Below are positions 7,692 through 15,586 of a DNA stretch of 64,000 bases, in pieces. Every line of letters starts with the position of its first letter. Within the stretch, counting starts at the first letter, position 1. A program made the position numbers and the translations under genes. Origin of the DNA: Lentzea atacamensis (GTDB lineage: Bacteria > Actinomycetota > Actinomycetes > Mycobacteriales > Pseudonocardiaceae). The stretch is taken from the NCBI RefSeq assembly GCF_003269295.1, contig NZ_QLTT01000002.1, positions 682,001-746,000 of the forward strand, given 5' to 3'. The notes beneath the pieces are model-generated. The model had not been told where the DNA came from, did not search any database, and saw only the letters and a program-made list of their open reading frames with translations.

Positions 7692-9872
7692 GTGAATGTC
7701 TTCGGGCAGGTCTGGCTGTGGAGCTTGCTCGCGTTCGTCGCGGGAGCGCTGCTCACCTGGCTGGTGATGGTCCGGCCCGCGCGCAAGCAGGTCGCTGACC
7801 TCGAAGATCAACTTCTGGACGCGCGCCGGTCGGCGGCCCCGATCCCGGCGCCCGTCCCCGTCGACGACTTCGAAGTGGACGAGTGGCACGACACTCCGCC
7901 GCGTTCGCTGAGCGACGAGGTGCTCACGCCGCCCGCGCCCGCTCCTTACGTGGAGCCGCCTGCCTACTTCGGTGAGCCCGTGCAGGCTCCCGTTGCCGAG
8001 GAGCCGCCTGCTCCGGCCGAGGAAGAGCCGGTCGAGCAGGAGCCGGTCACCCCGGTCCGCCAGTACATGGAGGCGGACGAGGCGCAGCGCCGGTTCGAGG
8101 AGCAGCTGGCCGAGCAGCAGGCACTGGCCGACACCGACGAGGACGACCGCCCGCGCTCGCTGTTCGAGCGCCTCTCCCCGGAGCCCGCTCCGGAGGAGAC
8201 GCCGGCCGAGATGACCACGGTCTTCCCGCGCTCCGGCCTCGAAGCCGCCGACTTCGACGACGAGCCGGAGCTCCCCGCCGAGCAGACGTCGTTCGTGCCC
8301 ACCGTGGCGCCGACCGCCGAGGTCGCGCCGCCCGCGCACGAGCCGACCGCGCCGCCGGAGGTCGACGAGCACGTCGACGACTTCATCTACCAGCCGCGCG
8401 AGGTCTGGGCGGAGCAGGAGCAGGAGGCGTTCCTCGACGAGGCCGCCGAGCAGGAGGACGACGAGCCCACGGGTACGCGCTCCGAGCAGACGACGTACAT
8501 CGCCGTCGAGGAGAGCTCCTGGCCCGCCAACGACCTCACCGGCGAGTACCCCGGCCTGCGCGACGAGATCTCCGGCCAGCTGGACGGCTTCGCCGAGCCG
8601 GAAACCCCGGCCGAGCAGACCATGGTCGAGCCGCTCGACCTGGACGCGCCGCACGCCCGCAACGGCGTCTTCGAGTCGACGCTGGCCGAGGAGCCCGGCT
8701 TCACGGAGCCGGAGCCCGAGACGGCGCCCGCGCACGCCCGGCGTGAGCCGGAGGAGCGCGAGGAGTTCGAGCCGGAGCCCGAGTCCTTCCACGAGGAGCC
8801 GCAGCCCTCGTCGCACGCGGGCCCCGGATTCCGCGACGAGCCGCAGTTCAGCGGTGAGACTCAGCAGTCGTTCGAGGCCGAGCCCCAGCCGTCGTACGAG
8901 GCCGAGCCGCAGCCGTCGTACCAAGCTGAGCCGCTGCCGTCGCGCAGCCAGGAGCCGCAGCCGACGTTCGACGCCGACCCCCAGCCGGCGTACCAGGCCG
9001 AGCCGCAGCCGTCGTACCAGGCCGAGCCGCTGCCTTCGCGTCACCCGGAGCCCGTCGCCGAGCCGGCCGCCTACGCCCAGCCCTTCAGCGCCCCCGGTGC
9101 CCCCGCCCCCGCGCCGTTCTCGGCGTTCGGCGCACCGGCGGAGACGGAGATGGAGACCACCGGGCGCCAGCCCCGTGCCGTCGCCGCCGCCTTCGACCAC
9201 GCCGTGGATGCGCCGAAGGCCCCGGCCAAGCCAGAACCCGTCGCCGACCGCCCGCGCTCGCTGTTCGAGCCGCTGCTCGACGCCGACGAGCCGCTGCCCC
9301 CGCTGGGCCAGACCCGCCAGCTCCCGGAAGCACCCAGCGACGACCAGCCGTTCGTGCCGAAGTTCGTCCCGAGCGACGAGCCCCTGCTCGCCGCGCCGCC
9401 GGAGCCGGAACCCGAACCGGAGCCGACCGACCTGCCGCAGCGCGTCACCGAGGCCGGCCTGCCGATCCGCGAGGCTCGCCGCACGACCCAGCAGCGGCAG
9501 CAGAGCTTCGCGGCGTTCGCGGCCTTCGAGTCGCCGAAGCAGGAGGCTCCGCCCGCACCCGCAGCAGCCCTGCCGTCCCGCCCGCGCCCCGTCGGCTACT
9601 CGCCGTCCACGGGCGGACGTCCCAACGGCGCTCCCGGCTCGTCGCGGTTCCAGCAGCCGGAGGGCTTCAACCCGCGCTCGCCGTTCGGTCCCGGCTCGGT
9701 GCTGCCGAAGTCGGACGGCCTGGCGCCCGCGGCGGACTTCGCGGTGAAGGCGACGCTGACCGGTCGCCGGTACTACACCGAGGGCTCCGCGAACTTCGTG
9801 GAGACCCGCGCCGACGTGTGGTTCCGCACCGAGGCCGACGCCGAGAAGGCGGGTTTCCGCCCGGCGCCCTGA
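7692..9872 (+). CDS. membrane-anchored Pro/Glu-rich protein with conserved C-terminal module
   Basis: 726 residues from GTG 7692, chosen because a purine-rich site (GAAGGGG, 7677-7683) precedes it and the encoded FGQVWLWSLLAFVAGALLTW starts a membrane helix at once; the in-frame GTG at 7656 would add 12 charged residues before it. After one N-terminal helix (about 6-28) comes a long acidic, Pro-rich, low-complexity region, with tandem AEPQPSYQ/AEPLPSR repeats around residues 395-453. The last 45 residues form a compact module (YYTEGSANFVETRADVWF, ending in EAGF-like AGFRPAP) similar to tails seen on otherwise unrelated actinobacterial proteins. The layout recalls ZipA or TolA anchors, but no homology is claimed. 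Function unknown; it probably ties something to the membrane or cell wall. A strong terminator follows. Confidence 0.85.
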   Translation: MNVFGQVWLWSLLAFVAGALLTWLVMVRPARKQVADLEDQLLDARRSAAPIPAPVPVDDFEVDEWHDTPPRSLSDEVLTPPAPAPYVEPPAYFGEPVQAPVAEEPPAPAEEEPVEQEPVTPVRQYMEADEAQRRFEEQLAEQQALADTDEDDRPRSLFERLSPEPAPEETPAEMTTVFPRSGLEAADFDDEPELPAEQTSFVPTVAPTAEVAPPAHEPTAPPEVDEHVDDFIYQPREVWAEQEQEAFLDEAAEQEDDEPTGTRSEQTTYIAVEESSWPANDLTGEYPGLRDEISGQLDGFAEPETPAEQTMVEPLDLDAPHARNGVFESTLAEEPGFTEPEPETAPAHARREPEEREEFEPEPESFHEEPQPSSHAGPGFRDEPQFSGETQQSFEAEPQPSYEAEPQPSYQAEPLPSRSQEPQPTFDADPQPAYQAEPQPSYQAEPLPSRHPEPVAEPAAYAQPFSAPGAPAPAPFSAFGAPAETEMETTGRQPRAVAAAFDHAVDAPKAPAKPEPVADRPRSLFEPLLDADEPLPPLGQTRQLPEAPSDDQPFVPKFVPSDEPLLAAPPEPEPEPEPTDLPQRVTEAGLPIREARRTTQQRQQSFAAFAAFESPKQEAPPAPAAALPSRPRPVGYSPSTGGRPNGAPGSSRFQQPEGFNPRSPFGPGSVLPKSDGLAPAADFAVKATLTGRRYYTEGSANFVETRADVWFRTEADAEKAGFRPAP
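8876..9051 (+). repeat. in-frame tandem repeat coding AEPQPSYQ/AEPLPSR units
   Basis: Within the Pro/Glu-rich protein, near-identical units encode AEPQPSYE, AEPQPSYQ, AEPLPSRSQEP, DADPQPAYQ, AEPQPSYQ and AEPLPSRHPEP. The two longer halves (about 8898-8955 and 8996-9051) are almost identical at DNA level, so copy number may vary between strains. Confidence 0.75.
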
Positions 9873-9879
9873 CCCTTGA

Positions 9880-9924
9880 CGCGAAAAGGGCCCGCCAGCA
9901 GCGCGCTGGCGGGCCTTTTCGCGT
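9880..9924. terminator. bidirectional terminator hairpin
   Basis: A 19-20 bp stem, left arm 9880-9899 and right arm 9905-9923, with a single bulged G and a five-base loop, lies between the convergent 7692-9872 gene and korB. A-rich and T-rich arm segments (AAAAGG/CCTTTT) give each strand a partial U-tract, so it can act in both directions. Confidence 0.85.
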
Positions 9925-9932
9925 AGTCCGGG

Positions 9933-10982
9933 TCAGCCGACCACGGTCCAGGTGTCCTTGCCGTGCAACAGCTTGCTCAGGTCCGCCGCCTTCGTGGCCT
10001 TGGCCTCGTTGACCTGTGCCCGCGCGCTGTCGTCGTACGTGGGCCGGTCCGCCCGCCGGAACACACCGGTGACGGTGTGCGTGAGGTCCTGCGTCGACAG
10101 CCGCGAGAGCGCGAACGACAGGTTCAGGTCCGACGCGTCGTGGATGACGATGTCCGAGGCGTCGACGTCCGCGGACTTGGCGACCGCGAGCCCGAAGCCC
10201 TCGCGGATCACGCAGTACTCGCCCTCACGGCCGAAGCGGATCGGCTCGCCGTCGACGACGTTGATGATCCGCCGCTGTGCCTCGTCCGCGTCCTTCAGCA
10301 CGTCGAACGCGCCGTCGTTGAAGATCGGGCAGTTCTGGTAGATCTCGACGAGCGCCGAACCGCGGTGCTCTGCCGCCTGGCGCAGCACCGAGGTCAGACC
10401 GGCCTTGTCCGAGTCGATCGCGCGACCGACGAACGAGGCCTCCGCGCCCAGCGCCAGCGACACCGGGTTGAACGGGTGGTCGAGCGACCCGAGCGGGGTC
10501 GACTTGGTGACCTTGCCTTCCTCGGAGGTCGGTGAGTACTGGCCCTTGGTGAGGCCGTAGATCCGGTTGTTGAACAGCAGGATCTTGAGGTTCACGTTGC
10601 GCCGCAACGTGTGGATCAGGTGGTTGCCGCCGATGGACAGCGCGTCGCCGTCACCGGTCACCACCCACACGCTCAGGTCCGGCCGCGCCACGGCGAGACC
10701 CGTGGCGATGGCAGGCGCACGGCCGTGGATGGAGTGCATGCCGTAGGTGTTCATGTAGTACGGGAAGCGGGACGAGCACCCGATGCCCGAGACGAACACG
10801 ATGTTCTCGCGCTTGAGACCCAGCGACGGCAGGAACGACTGCACGGCGTTGAGCACCACGTAGTCACCGCAGCCGGGGCACCAGCGGACTTCCTGGTCCG
10901 ACTTGTAGTCCTTGGCCGTCTGCTTCTCGTCGGTGGTGGGAACTCCGGTCAAACCGGGGATCCCGAGGTCGATCGCAGTCAC
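9933..10982 (-). CDS. korB: 2-oxoacid:ferredoxin oxidoreductase, beta subunit
   Basis: 349 residues. The N-terminal RWCPGCGDY (Cys35 and Cys38), the GIGCSSRFPYY motif and Cys in NCPIFNDGAF are the expected ligands of the [4Fe-4S] cluster. The thiamine-diphosphate motif starts at GDGDALSIGGNH and ends at LLFNN. With KorA it should oxidise 2-oxoglutarate, or a related 2-oxoacid, to the acyl-CoA with ferredoxin as acceptor. This is the CoA-dependent alternative to 2-oxoglutarate dehydrogenase known from M. tuberculosis KorAB. The GTG start overlaps the korA stop by four bases. It is the second gene of a two-gene operon. Confidence 0.94.
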   Translation of the reverse strand: MTAIDLGIPGLTGVPTTDEKQTAKDYKSDQEVRWCPGCGDYVVLNAVQSFLPSLGLKRENIVFVSGIGCSSRFPYYMNTYGMHSIHGRAPAIATGLAVARPDLSVWVVTGDGDALSIGGNHLIHTLRRNVNLKILLFNNRIYGLTKGQYSPTSEEGKVTKSTPLGSLDHPFNPVSLALGAEASFVGRAIDSDKAGLTSVLRQAAEHRGSALVEIYQNCPIFNDGAFDVLKDADEAQRRIINVVDGEPIRFGREGEYCVIREGFGLAVAKSADVDASDIVIHDASDLNLSFALSRLSTQDLTHTVTGVFRRADRPTYDDSARAQVNEAKATKAADLSKLLHGKDTWTVVG

Positions 10983-12817
10983 GCCGACACCCCCTTGATC
11001 ACGTCAGCGAGCACGTCCTGCAGCTCCTCCGCCTTGAAGGGCAGGCCCTGCACCTTGGTGTACGACACGGCGTCCACCAGATACTTCGCCCTCAACAGCA
11101 ACGCCAGCTGGCCCAGGTTCATTTCCGGCACGATCACCTTGTCGTACTTCCGGAGCACCTCACCCAGGTTCTTCGGGAACGGGTTGAGGTGCCGGAGGTG
11201 CGCGTGCGCGACCGGCAGGCCCAGCTTGCGGACCCGGCGTGCCGCGGCGCCGATCGGGCCGTAGGTCGAACCCCAGCCGACGACGAGCACTCGGGCGTTG
11301 CCGTCCGGTTCGTCGACCACGACGTCGGGAACCTCGATGCCGTCGATCTTCGCCTGGCGCAGGCGGACCATCCGGTCGTGGTTCTCCGGGTCGTAGGAGA
11401 TGTTGCCGGTGATGTCCTGCTTCTCCAGACCGCCGATGCGGTGCTGCAGACCAGGAGTACCGGGCACCGCCCACGGCCGGGCCAGCGTCTCGGGGTCGCG
11501 CGCGTACGGCTGGAACGTCTCCGGGTCCGTCGCGAACTCGACCGACAGGTCCGGCAGCGAGTCGACGTCCGGGATCAGCCACGGCTCGGAACCGTTCGCG
11601 ACCGCGCCGTCGGAGAGGAACAGCACCGGCGTGCGGTACTTGAGCGCGATCCGTGCGGCGTCGACCACGGCGTCGAAGCAGTCGGACGGGGACTGCGGCG
11701 CGACGATCGGCACCGGCGACTCGCCGTTGCGGCCGAACATCGCCTGCAGCAGGTCGGCCTGCTCGGTCTTGGTCGGCAGACCGGTGGACGGGCCACCGCG
11801 CTGCACGTCGATCACCAGCAGGGGCAGCTCTGTCATCACCGCGAGGCCGATGGTCTCGGACTTCAGCGCGATGCCGGGCCCCGACGTCGACGTCACGCCG
11901 AGCGCACCGCCGTAGGACGCGCCGAGGGCGATGCCGATGCCCGCGATCTCGTCCTCGGCCTGCACCGTGGTGATGTCGAAGTTCTTGTGCTTGCTCAGCT
12001 CGTGCAGGATGTCCGACGCCGGCGTGATCGGGTACGTGCCGAGCACGACGGGCAGCTTCGAGCGCTGCGCCGCCGCGACGATGCCGTACGCCGTCGCCGT
12101 GTTGCCGGTGATCTGGCGGTAGGTGCCGACGTTCAGCTTCGCTGGCGCCACCTCGTAGGTGACGGCGAAGGCTTCCGTGGTCTCGCCGTAGTTCCAGCCG
12201 GCGCGGAACGCCAGGACGTTGGCCTCGGCGATGTCGGGCTTCTTCGCGAACTTCTCGCGCAGGAACCGTTCCGTGCCCTCCGTGGGCCGGTGGTACATCC
12301 ACGAGAGCAGACCGAGCGCGAACATGTTCTTCGCGCGCTCGGCGTCCTTCTTGCCGAGCCCGGTCTCCTCCAGCGCGCCGATGGTCAGCGTCGCCATGGC
12401 GACCTTGTGCACCTGGAACTTGTCGAGCGAGTCGTCCTCGAGCGGGTTCGAGTCGTAACCGACCTTCGTCAGGTTCCGCTTCGTGAACTCGTCGGTGTTG
12501 ACGATGAGGATGCCGCCGTCCGGCAGGTCGACGACGTTCGCCTTGAGGGCAGCCGGGTTCATCGCCACGAGCACGTCCGGCCGGTCGCCCGGCGTCAGGA
12601 TGTCGTAGTCGGCGAAGTGGAGCTGGAACGACGAAACGCCGGGGAGGGTGCCCTGGGGCGCGCGGATCTCGGCGGGGAAGTTGGGCTGCGTGGCGAGGTC
12701 GTTGCCGAACGCCGCCGCTTCCGACGTGAACCGGTCTCCGGTGAGCTGCATGCCGTCACCGGAGTCGCCGGCGAAGCGGATCACGACGCGATCCAGCTTG
12801 CGGGTCTCAGTGCTCAT
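10979..12817 (-). CDS. korA: 2-oxoacid:ferredoxin oxidoreductase, alpha (gamma-alpha fused) subunit
   Basis: 612 residues from ATG 12817. The N-terminal gamma-type domain (about 8-200) contains FAGDSGDGMQLTGDRF and PNFPAEIRAPQGTLPGVSSFQ. The alpha domain follows, with TYPITPASDILHELSKH and SGPGIALKSE, and the C-terminal transketolase-like domain has LVVGWGSTYGPI. The fused layout and motifs match actinobacterial KorA. A TTG eight codons upstream (12841) is in frame with a GGAGAGAGG stretch overlapping it, so the start is not certain. It is coupled to korB by GTGA. Substrate assignment to 2-oxoglutarate is inferred from KorAB relatives; branched-chain acids are an alternative. Confidence 0.93.
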   Translation of the reverse strand: MSTETRKLDRVVIRFAGDSGDGMQLTGDRFTSEAAAFGNDLATQPNFPAEIRAPQGTLPGVSSFQLHFADYDILTPGDRPDVLVAMNPAALKANVVDLPDGGILIVNTDEFTKRNLTKVGYDSNPLEDDSLDKFQVHKVAMATLTIGALEETGLGKKDAERAKNMFALGLLSWMYHRPTEGTERFLREKFAKKPDIAEANVLAFRAGWNYGETTEAFAVTYEVAPAKLNVGTYRQITGNTATAYGIVAAAQRSKLPVVLGTYPITPASDILHELSKHKNFDITTVQAEDEIAGIGIALGASYGGALGVTSTSGPGIALKSETIGLAVMTELPLLVIDVQRGGPSTGLPTKTEQADLLQAMFGRNGESPVPIVAPQSPSDCFDAVVDAARIALKYRTPVLFLSDGAVANGSEPWLIPDVDSLPDLSVEFATDPETFQPYARDPETLARPWAVPGTPGLQHRIGGLEKQDITGNISYDPENHDRMVRLRQAKIDGIEVPDVVVDEPDGNARVLVVGWGSTYGPIGAAARRVRKLGLPVAHAHLRHLNPFPKNLGEVLRKYDKVIVPEMNLGQLALLLRAKYLVDAVSYTKVQGLPFKAEELQDVLADVIKGVSA

Positions 12818-13011
12818 TCCTACGCCGATACCTCTCTCCAAGGGTGGCTGTGCCCCACATCGAGGGTAGTCGCCAGGACCGCCCGCCAGACCGGCCGTGT
12901 ACCACCAGGCGAGACAAACGGTCTCATCTGCCGCACCGGGTTCTTAACTGAACGGTAAGCACAGCACTACCAGCGGATACCCGAATGCGGCAGACGTCAC
13001 CCTCGATACCT

Positions 13012-13026
13012 GTTACCCAAGGTAAC
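13012..13026. promoter_or_regulatory. GTTACC/GGTAAC palindrome
   Basis: A perfect 6-bp inverted repeat (GTTACC-CAA-GGTAAC) lies just after the crotonase gene and about 195 bases upstream of korA. It is symmetric like a TetR-type operator, but is also short enough to be chance. The rest of 12842-13028 shows no gene. Confidence 0.3.
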
Positions 13027-13028
13027 AC

Positions 13029-13769
13029 CTAACGTCCGCTGATCCGAGCCTTCATCGCGGCAAGCCTCGCAGCGAACTCTGGAGTGTCGATCGAAGCGAC
13101 CTGTGGCAGCAGCTCGGTCTCAACCGCTTCCGCGTGGTCGTGCATTGCATCGGTCGTCCGCATGGTCGCCTTGATGGTCCGCACGAGTGCTGCCGGAGCC
13201 TCAGCAGCCGCCTTGGCCAGCTCTTTTGCTACTGCGAGTGGGTCTTCGGCCTTCGCGTACGCGAGCCCTTTCGCGACCGCCTCGTCGGCGTCGAGGATCT
13301 GCCCGAAGAGCGTCATGGCGGTCGCGGTCTGCCGGCTGGTGATCTTCTGCAACATCCACGTCATCCCGCCGCCGGGGTGAATGCCGAGCTGGAGGAACCG
13401 CGCGTCGAACCGCGCTTTCGGCCCCGCGACCCTCAGATCGGCCGCGAGCGCGAGGTTCAAGCCGGCCCCGACCGCGGCCCCGTTGACCGCCGCGATGGTG
13501 GGGATCGTGGCGTTGGCCACTGCCAGGAATCCCTTGTAGATCAGGCGGAGGCCTTCGTCCTTGGAGTTGCCGAGCTGCGTGAGGTCCGCGCCGGCGCAGA
13601 ACGCGGGCGGCGCTCCCGTGATGATCAGCGCGTTGGCCTCGCGCTCCGCCTCCGCGACCTTGTCCGCGAGCTCCTGCGACAGGTCGACGGTCAGTGCGTT
13701 GCGCCGGTCCGGATCGTTGATCGTGATCACGGCGACGGAATCGTTGTGCTCGAGCAGAACCTCAGCCAT
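13029..13769 (-). CDS. enoyl-CoA hydratase/isomerase (crotonase) family protein
   Basis: 246 residues with the crotonase fold: DPDRRNALTVDLSQEL, AFCAGADL (oxyanion-hole region) and AAVNGAAVGAGLNLALAADLRVA. The two glutamates that activate water in true enoyl-CoA hydratases are not present: the first position, in the DARFLQLGIHPGGG segment, is Phe, and the second, near RQTATAM, is Ala. It should bind an acyl-CoA, but hydration of a simple enoyl-CoA is doubtful; an isomerase, lyase, hydrolase or regulatory binder is possible. The ATG 13769 start has TACAGT eight bases upstream, consistent with a leaderless message. It lies upstream of korAB on the same strand but 211 bases away. Confidence 0.88.
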   Translation of the reverse strand: MAEVLLEHNDSVAVITINDPDRRNALTVDLSQELADKVAEAEREANALIITGAPPAFCAGADLTQLGNSKDEGLRLIYKGFLAVANATIPTIAAVNGAAVGAGLNLALAADLRVAGPKARFDARFLQLGIHPGGGMTWMLQKITSRQTATAMTLFGQILDADEAVAKGLAYAKAEDPLAVAKELAKAAAEAPAALVRTIKATMRTTDAMHDHAEAVETELLPQVASIDTPEFAARLAAMKARISGR

Positions 13770-13841
13770 GGCCCCGAACTGTAGTGCCGCGATGCACCCG
13801 TCTGACCGGCGAAATACGGGGCAAGGCTGACGGCCACGGCA

Positions 13842-14291
13842 CTACGGTGCCAGCGGCCGGTCCAGGAGCCGGGACAGCACCACCGTCGACACGGTCCGGT
13901 CGATGATCTCCACGGCCCTGAGCCGTTCCAGCGCGGTCTCCAGGTGATGGATGTCAGCGGCCCGGAGGTGCACGATCGCGTCCGCCGCTCCGGACACCGT
14001 GTAAGCAGCGCTCACCTCGGCCATCGGCTCCAGCCGGTGCTGGATGTCGTGCGGCGCGACGTTTCCCTTGCAGTGCACCTCGACGAACGCCTCGGTACCC
14101 CACCCGAGCGCCTCGGGGTCCACAACGGCCGTGAACCCCCGCAGAACCCCGTTGTCCAGCAGTTTGTCCACCCGCCGCTTCACCGCGGGCGCACTCAGCC
14201 CCACCTCCTTGCCGATCTCCGCGTAGCTGGATCGAGCGTTGGCCATGAGGCACGAAATGATTCGCTGGTCGATGCTGTCCACACGCAACAT
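13842..14291 (-). CDS. Lrp/AsnC family transcriptional regulator
   Basis: 149 residues: a helix-turn-helix at about 7-55 (IDQRIISCLMANARSSYAEIG...LSAPAVKRRVDKL) and a RAM-type ligand-binding domain at about 65-140. It is divergent from the dimethylargininase-like gene with 66 bases between starts, so it very probably controls that gene and itself in response to an amino acid such as arginine or ornithine. M. tuberculosis has the same pairing (an AsnC-family gene next to a dimethylargininase-like gene and rocD genes). The start could be the GTG three codons in. Confidence 0.92.
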   Translation of the reverse strand: MLRVDSIDQRIISCLMANARSSYAEIGKEVGLSAPAVKRRVDKLLDNGVLRGFTAVVDPEALGWGTEAFVEVHCKGNVAPHDIQHRLEPMAEVSAAYTVSGAADAIVHLRAADIHHLETALERLRAVEIIDRTVSTVVLSRLLDRPLAP

Positions 14292-14357
14292 TCTGCCCTA
14301 GTTCACGCAATATCGCGGCGTTGTTCGAGGGTCCAGCTCACCTTTACATTTCGATCC
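14292..14357. promoter_or_regulatory. divergent promoter region, Lrp-type regulator / dimethylargininase-like gene
   Basis: A 66-base spacer. On the plus strand TACATT (14345-14350) ends seven bases before the ATG at 14358, a leaderless arrangement. Imperfect dyads around CGCAATATCGCGGCGTTG (14297-14314) are a plausible site for the Lrp/AsnC regulator, but binding is inferred only. Confidence 0.45.
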
Positions 14358-15242
14358 ATGACCGTATCCATCTCCGGGCCCGGCGAGCCGATCACGCTCG
14401 ACATCGCGCAGCCCCTCGCGCCGACGCGCATGCCGACGACCCGTCGGTACCTCATGTGCCCGCCGACGTACTTCACGGTGGAGTACGCCATCAACCCGTG
14501 GATGGATCCCACCCAGCCCACCAGCACGACCCTGGCCGTCGAGCAGTGGACCGCCCTGAAGGAGACCTACGAGCGCCTCGGCCACGAGGTCAACGTCATC
14601 GACCCGATCCCCGGCCTCCCGGACATGGTCTTCTCCGCCAACAGCGGAACCGTCATCGACGGCCGAGTCCTGGGCTCCCGCTTCCGAGCCGCCCAGCGAG
14701 CCGCCGAGGCCGACCACTTCCGCCGCTGGTTCCTCGCGTCGGGCTACAAGTCCGTCGTGATGCCCACCGCCGTGAACGAGGCCGAAGGCGACTTCACCTG
14801 GACCGGGCAGCTCCTCCTGGCCGGCACGGGCTTCCGCACGGACCCCGGCGCGCACTCAGAGGCCCAAGAGGTCCTGGGCGTCCCGGTCGTCTCCCTGCAG
14901 CTGGTGGACCCGCGCTTCTACCACCTCGACGTGGCCCTGTTCATGCTCGACGACCAGTCTCCTTCTCCGTTGGTCGCCTACTACCCGGAAGCCTTCTCAC
15001 CGGGCTCCCAGCAGGTGCTGCGCCGCCTCTTCCCGGACGCCGTGATCGCCAACGACGACGACGCGGTCTGCCTGGGTCTGAACGCCGTGTCCGACGGCAA
15101 GCACGTCGTCATGCCGGTCGAGGCCACTCACCTGGCCGAGCAGGTGGCACGCCGCGGGTTCGAGCCCGTGCTCGTGGACATCTCGGAACTGCGCAAGTCG
15201 GGCGGCGGCCCGAAGTGCTGCACGATGGAACTGCGCGGCTAG
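14358..15242 (+). CDS. dimethylargininase-like amidinohydrolase (pentein family)
   Basis: 294 residues from ATG 14358. The pentein fold of arginine-modifying enzymes is shown by the substrate-site motif DMVFSANSG, EGDFTW, the catalytic histidine region FYHLDVALFMLD (His189) and the C-terminal nucleophile in GGGPKCCTMEL (Cys287, with Cys288 beside it). Members hydrolyse methylated arginine to citrulline, or act on arginine or ornithine derivatives. The divergent Lrp/AsnC regulator supports a role in arginine or ornithine catabolism. In mycobacteria such a gene is followed by rocD (ornithine aminotransferase); no rocD is present here. Exact substrate is uncertain. The upstream extension of the open frame overlaps the regulator and was rejected. 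Confidence 0.88.
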   Translation: MTVSISGPGEPITLDIAQPLAPTRMPTTRRYLMCPPTYFTVEYAINPWMDPTQPTSTTLAVEQWTALKETYERLGHEVNVIDPIPGLPDMVFSANSGTVIDGRVLGSRFRAAQRAAEADHFRRWFLASGYKSVVMPTAVNEAEGDFTWTGQLLLAGTGFRTDPGAHSEAQEVLGVPVVSLQLVDPRFYHLDVALFMLDDQSPSPLVAYYPEAFSPGSQQVLRRLFPDAVIANDDDAVCLGLNAVSDGKHVVMPVEATHLAEQVARRGFEPVLVDISELRKSGGGPKCCTMELRG

Positions 15243-15399
15243 ACCTCGCCCACGCAGTGCCGTTCCGCTGTTCCTGCGTGAAGGCCTAAACACCGGTTGA
15301 CCTGCTCTGATGCTGCCAATGTCGTCGGCGTCGGCAGGTCACCGTCTGCCGCTCTCTGCGGCGGCCTGCCACGGCTCACGGAACATGCACGGAACAAGA

Positions 15400-15432
15400 A
15401 ACGCCCCGAGCAAGATCATTGCTCGGGGCGTT
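15400..15432. terminator. strong hairpin terminator
   Basis: A perfect 14-bp stem (AACGCCCCGAGCAA, loop GATCA, matching right arm), ending in TTCTC on the plus strand and in A/T-rich sequence on the other. It lies 158 bases past the dimethylargininase-like gene. It also sits directly downstream of a probable minus-strand gene relic at 15464-15560, which it may once have served. Confidence 0.8.
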
Positions 15433-15461
15433 CTCATATGAGCCTACCTGCCAAAACGGCC

Positions 15462-15490
15462 CTCACTCGGCGTCGCCGTAGTCCTCCTGG
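15462..15490. repeat. 29-bp imperfect direct repeat, copy 1 (DUF4279 island, left)
   Basis: The 29 bases match 16004-16032 at 26 positions in the same orientation. The pair brackets the DUF4279 gene. On the minus strand each copy encodes a similar protein end (QEDYGDAE-stop here, QENNGDAG-stop in the other copy). Confidence 0.6.
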
Positions 15491-15560
15491 GAGGTGCCGC
15501 CCGTGTCGACTTGGCCAGCATCTTCGCGCGCAGTCCCGTGCTCTCGGCGCTGACGCGAAA
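15464..15560 (-). pseudogene. possible 3' relic of a lost minus-strand gene
   Basis: Read on the minus strand, this stretch gives a natural-looking protein tail if one base is restored. The first frame reads VSAESTGLRAKMLAK, then a shift leads into DTGGTSQEDYGDAE and a stop, 32 bases before the terminator. A one-base deletion in a decaying gene end would explain this. No family is recognised. The call is inference from reading-frame appearance only. Confidence 0.25.
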
Positions 15561-15586
15561 ATCGGACGACGTGAGGGGGACGTCTG

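Noticed and set aside
11189..12958. 589-codon plus-strand open frame opposite korA
   Set aside because: Shadow of korA; no recognisable protein features.
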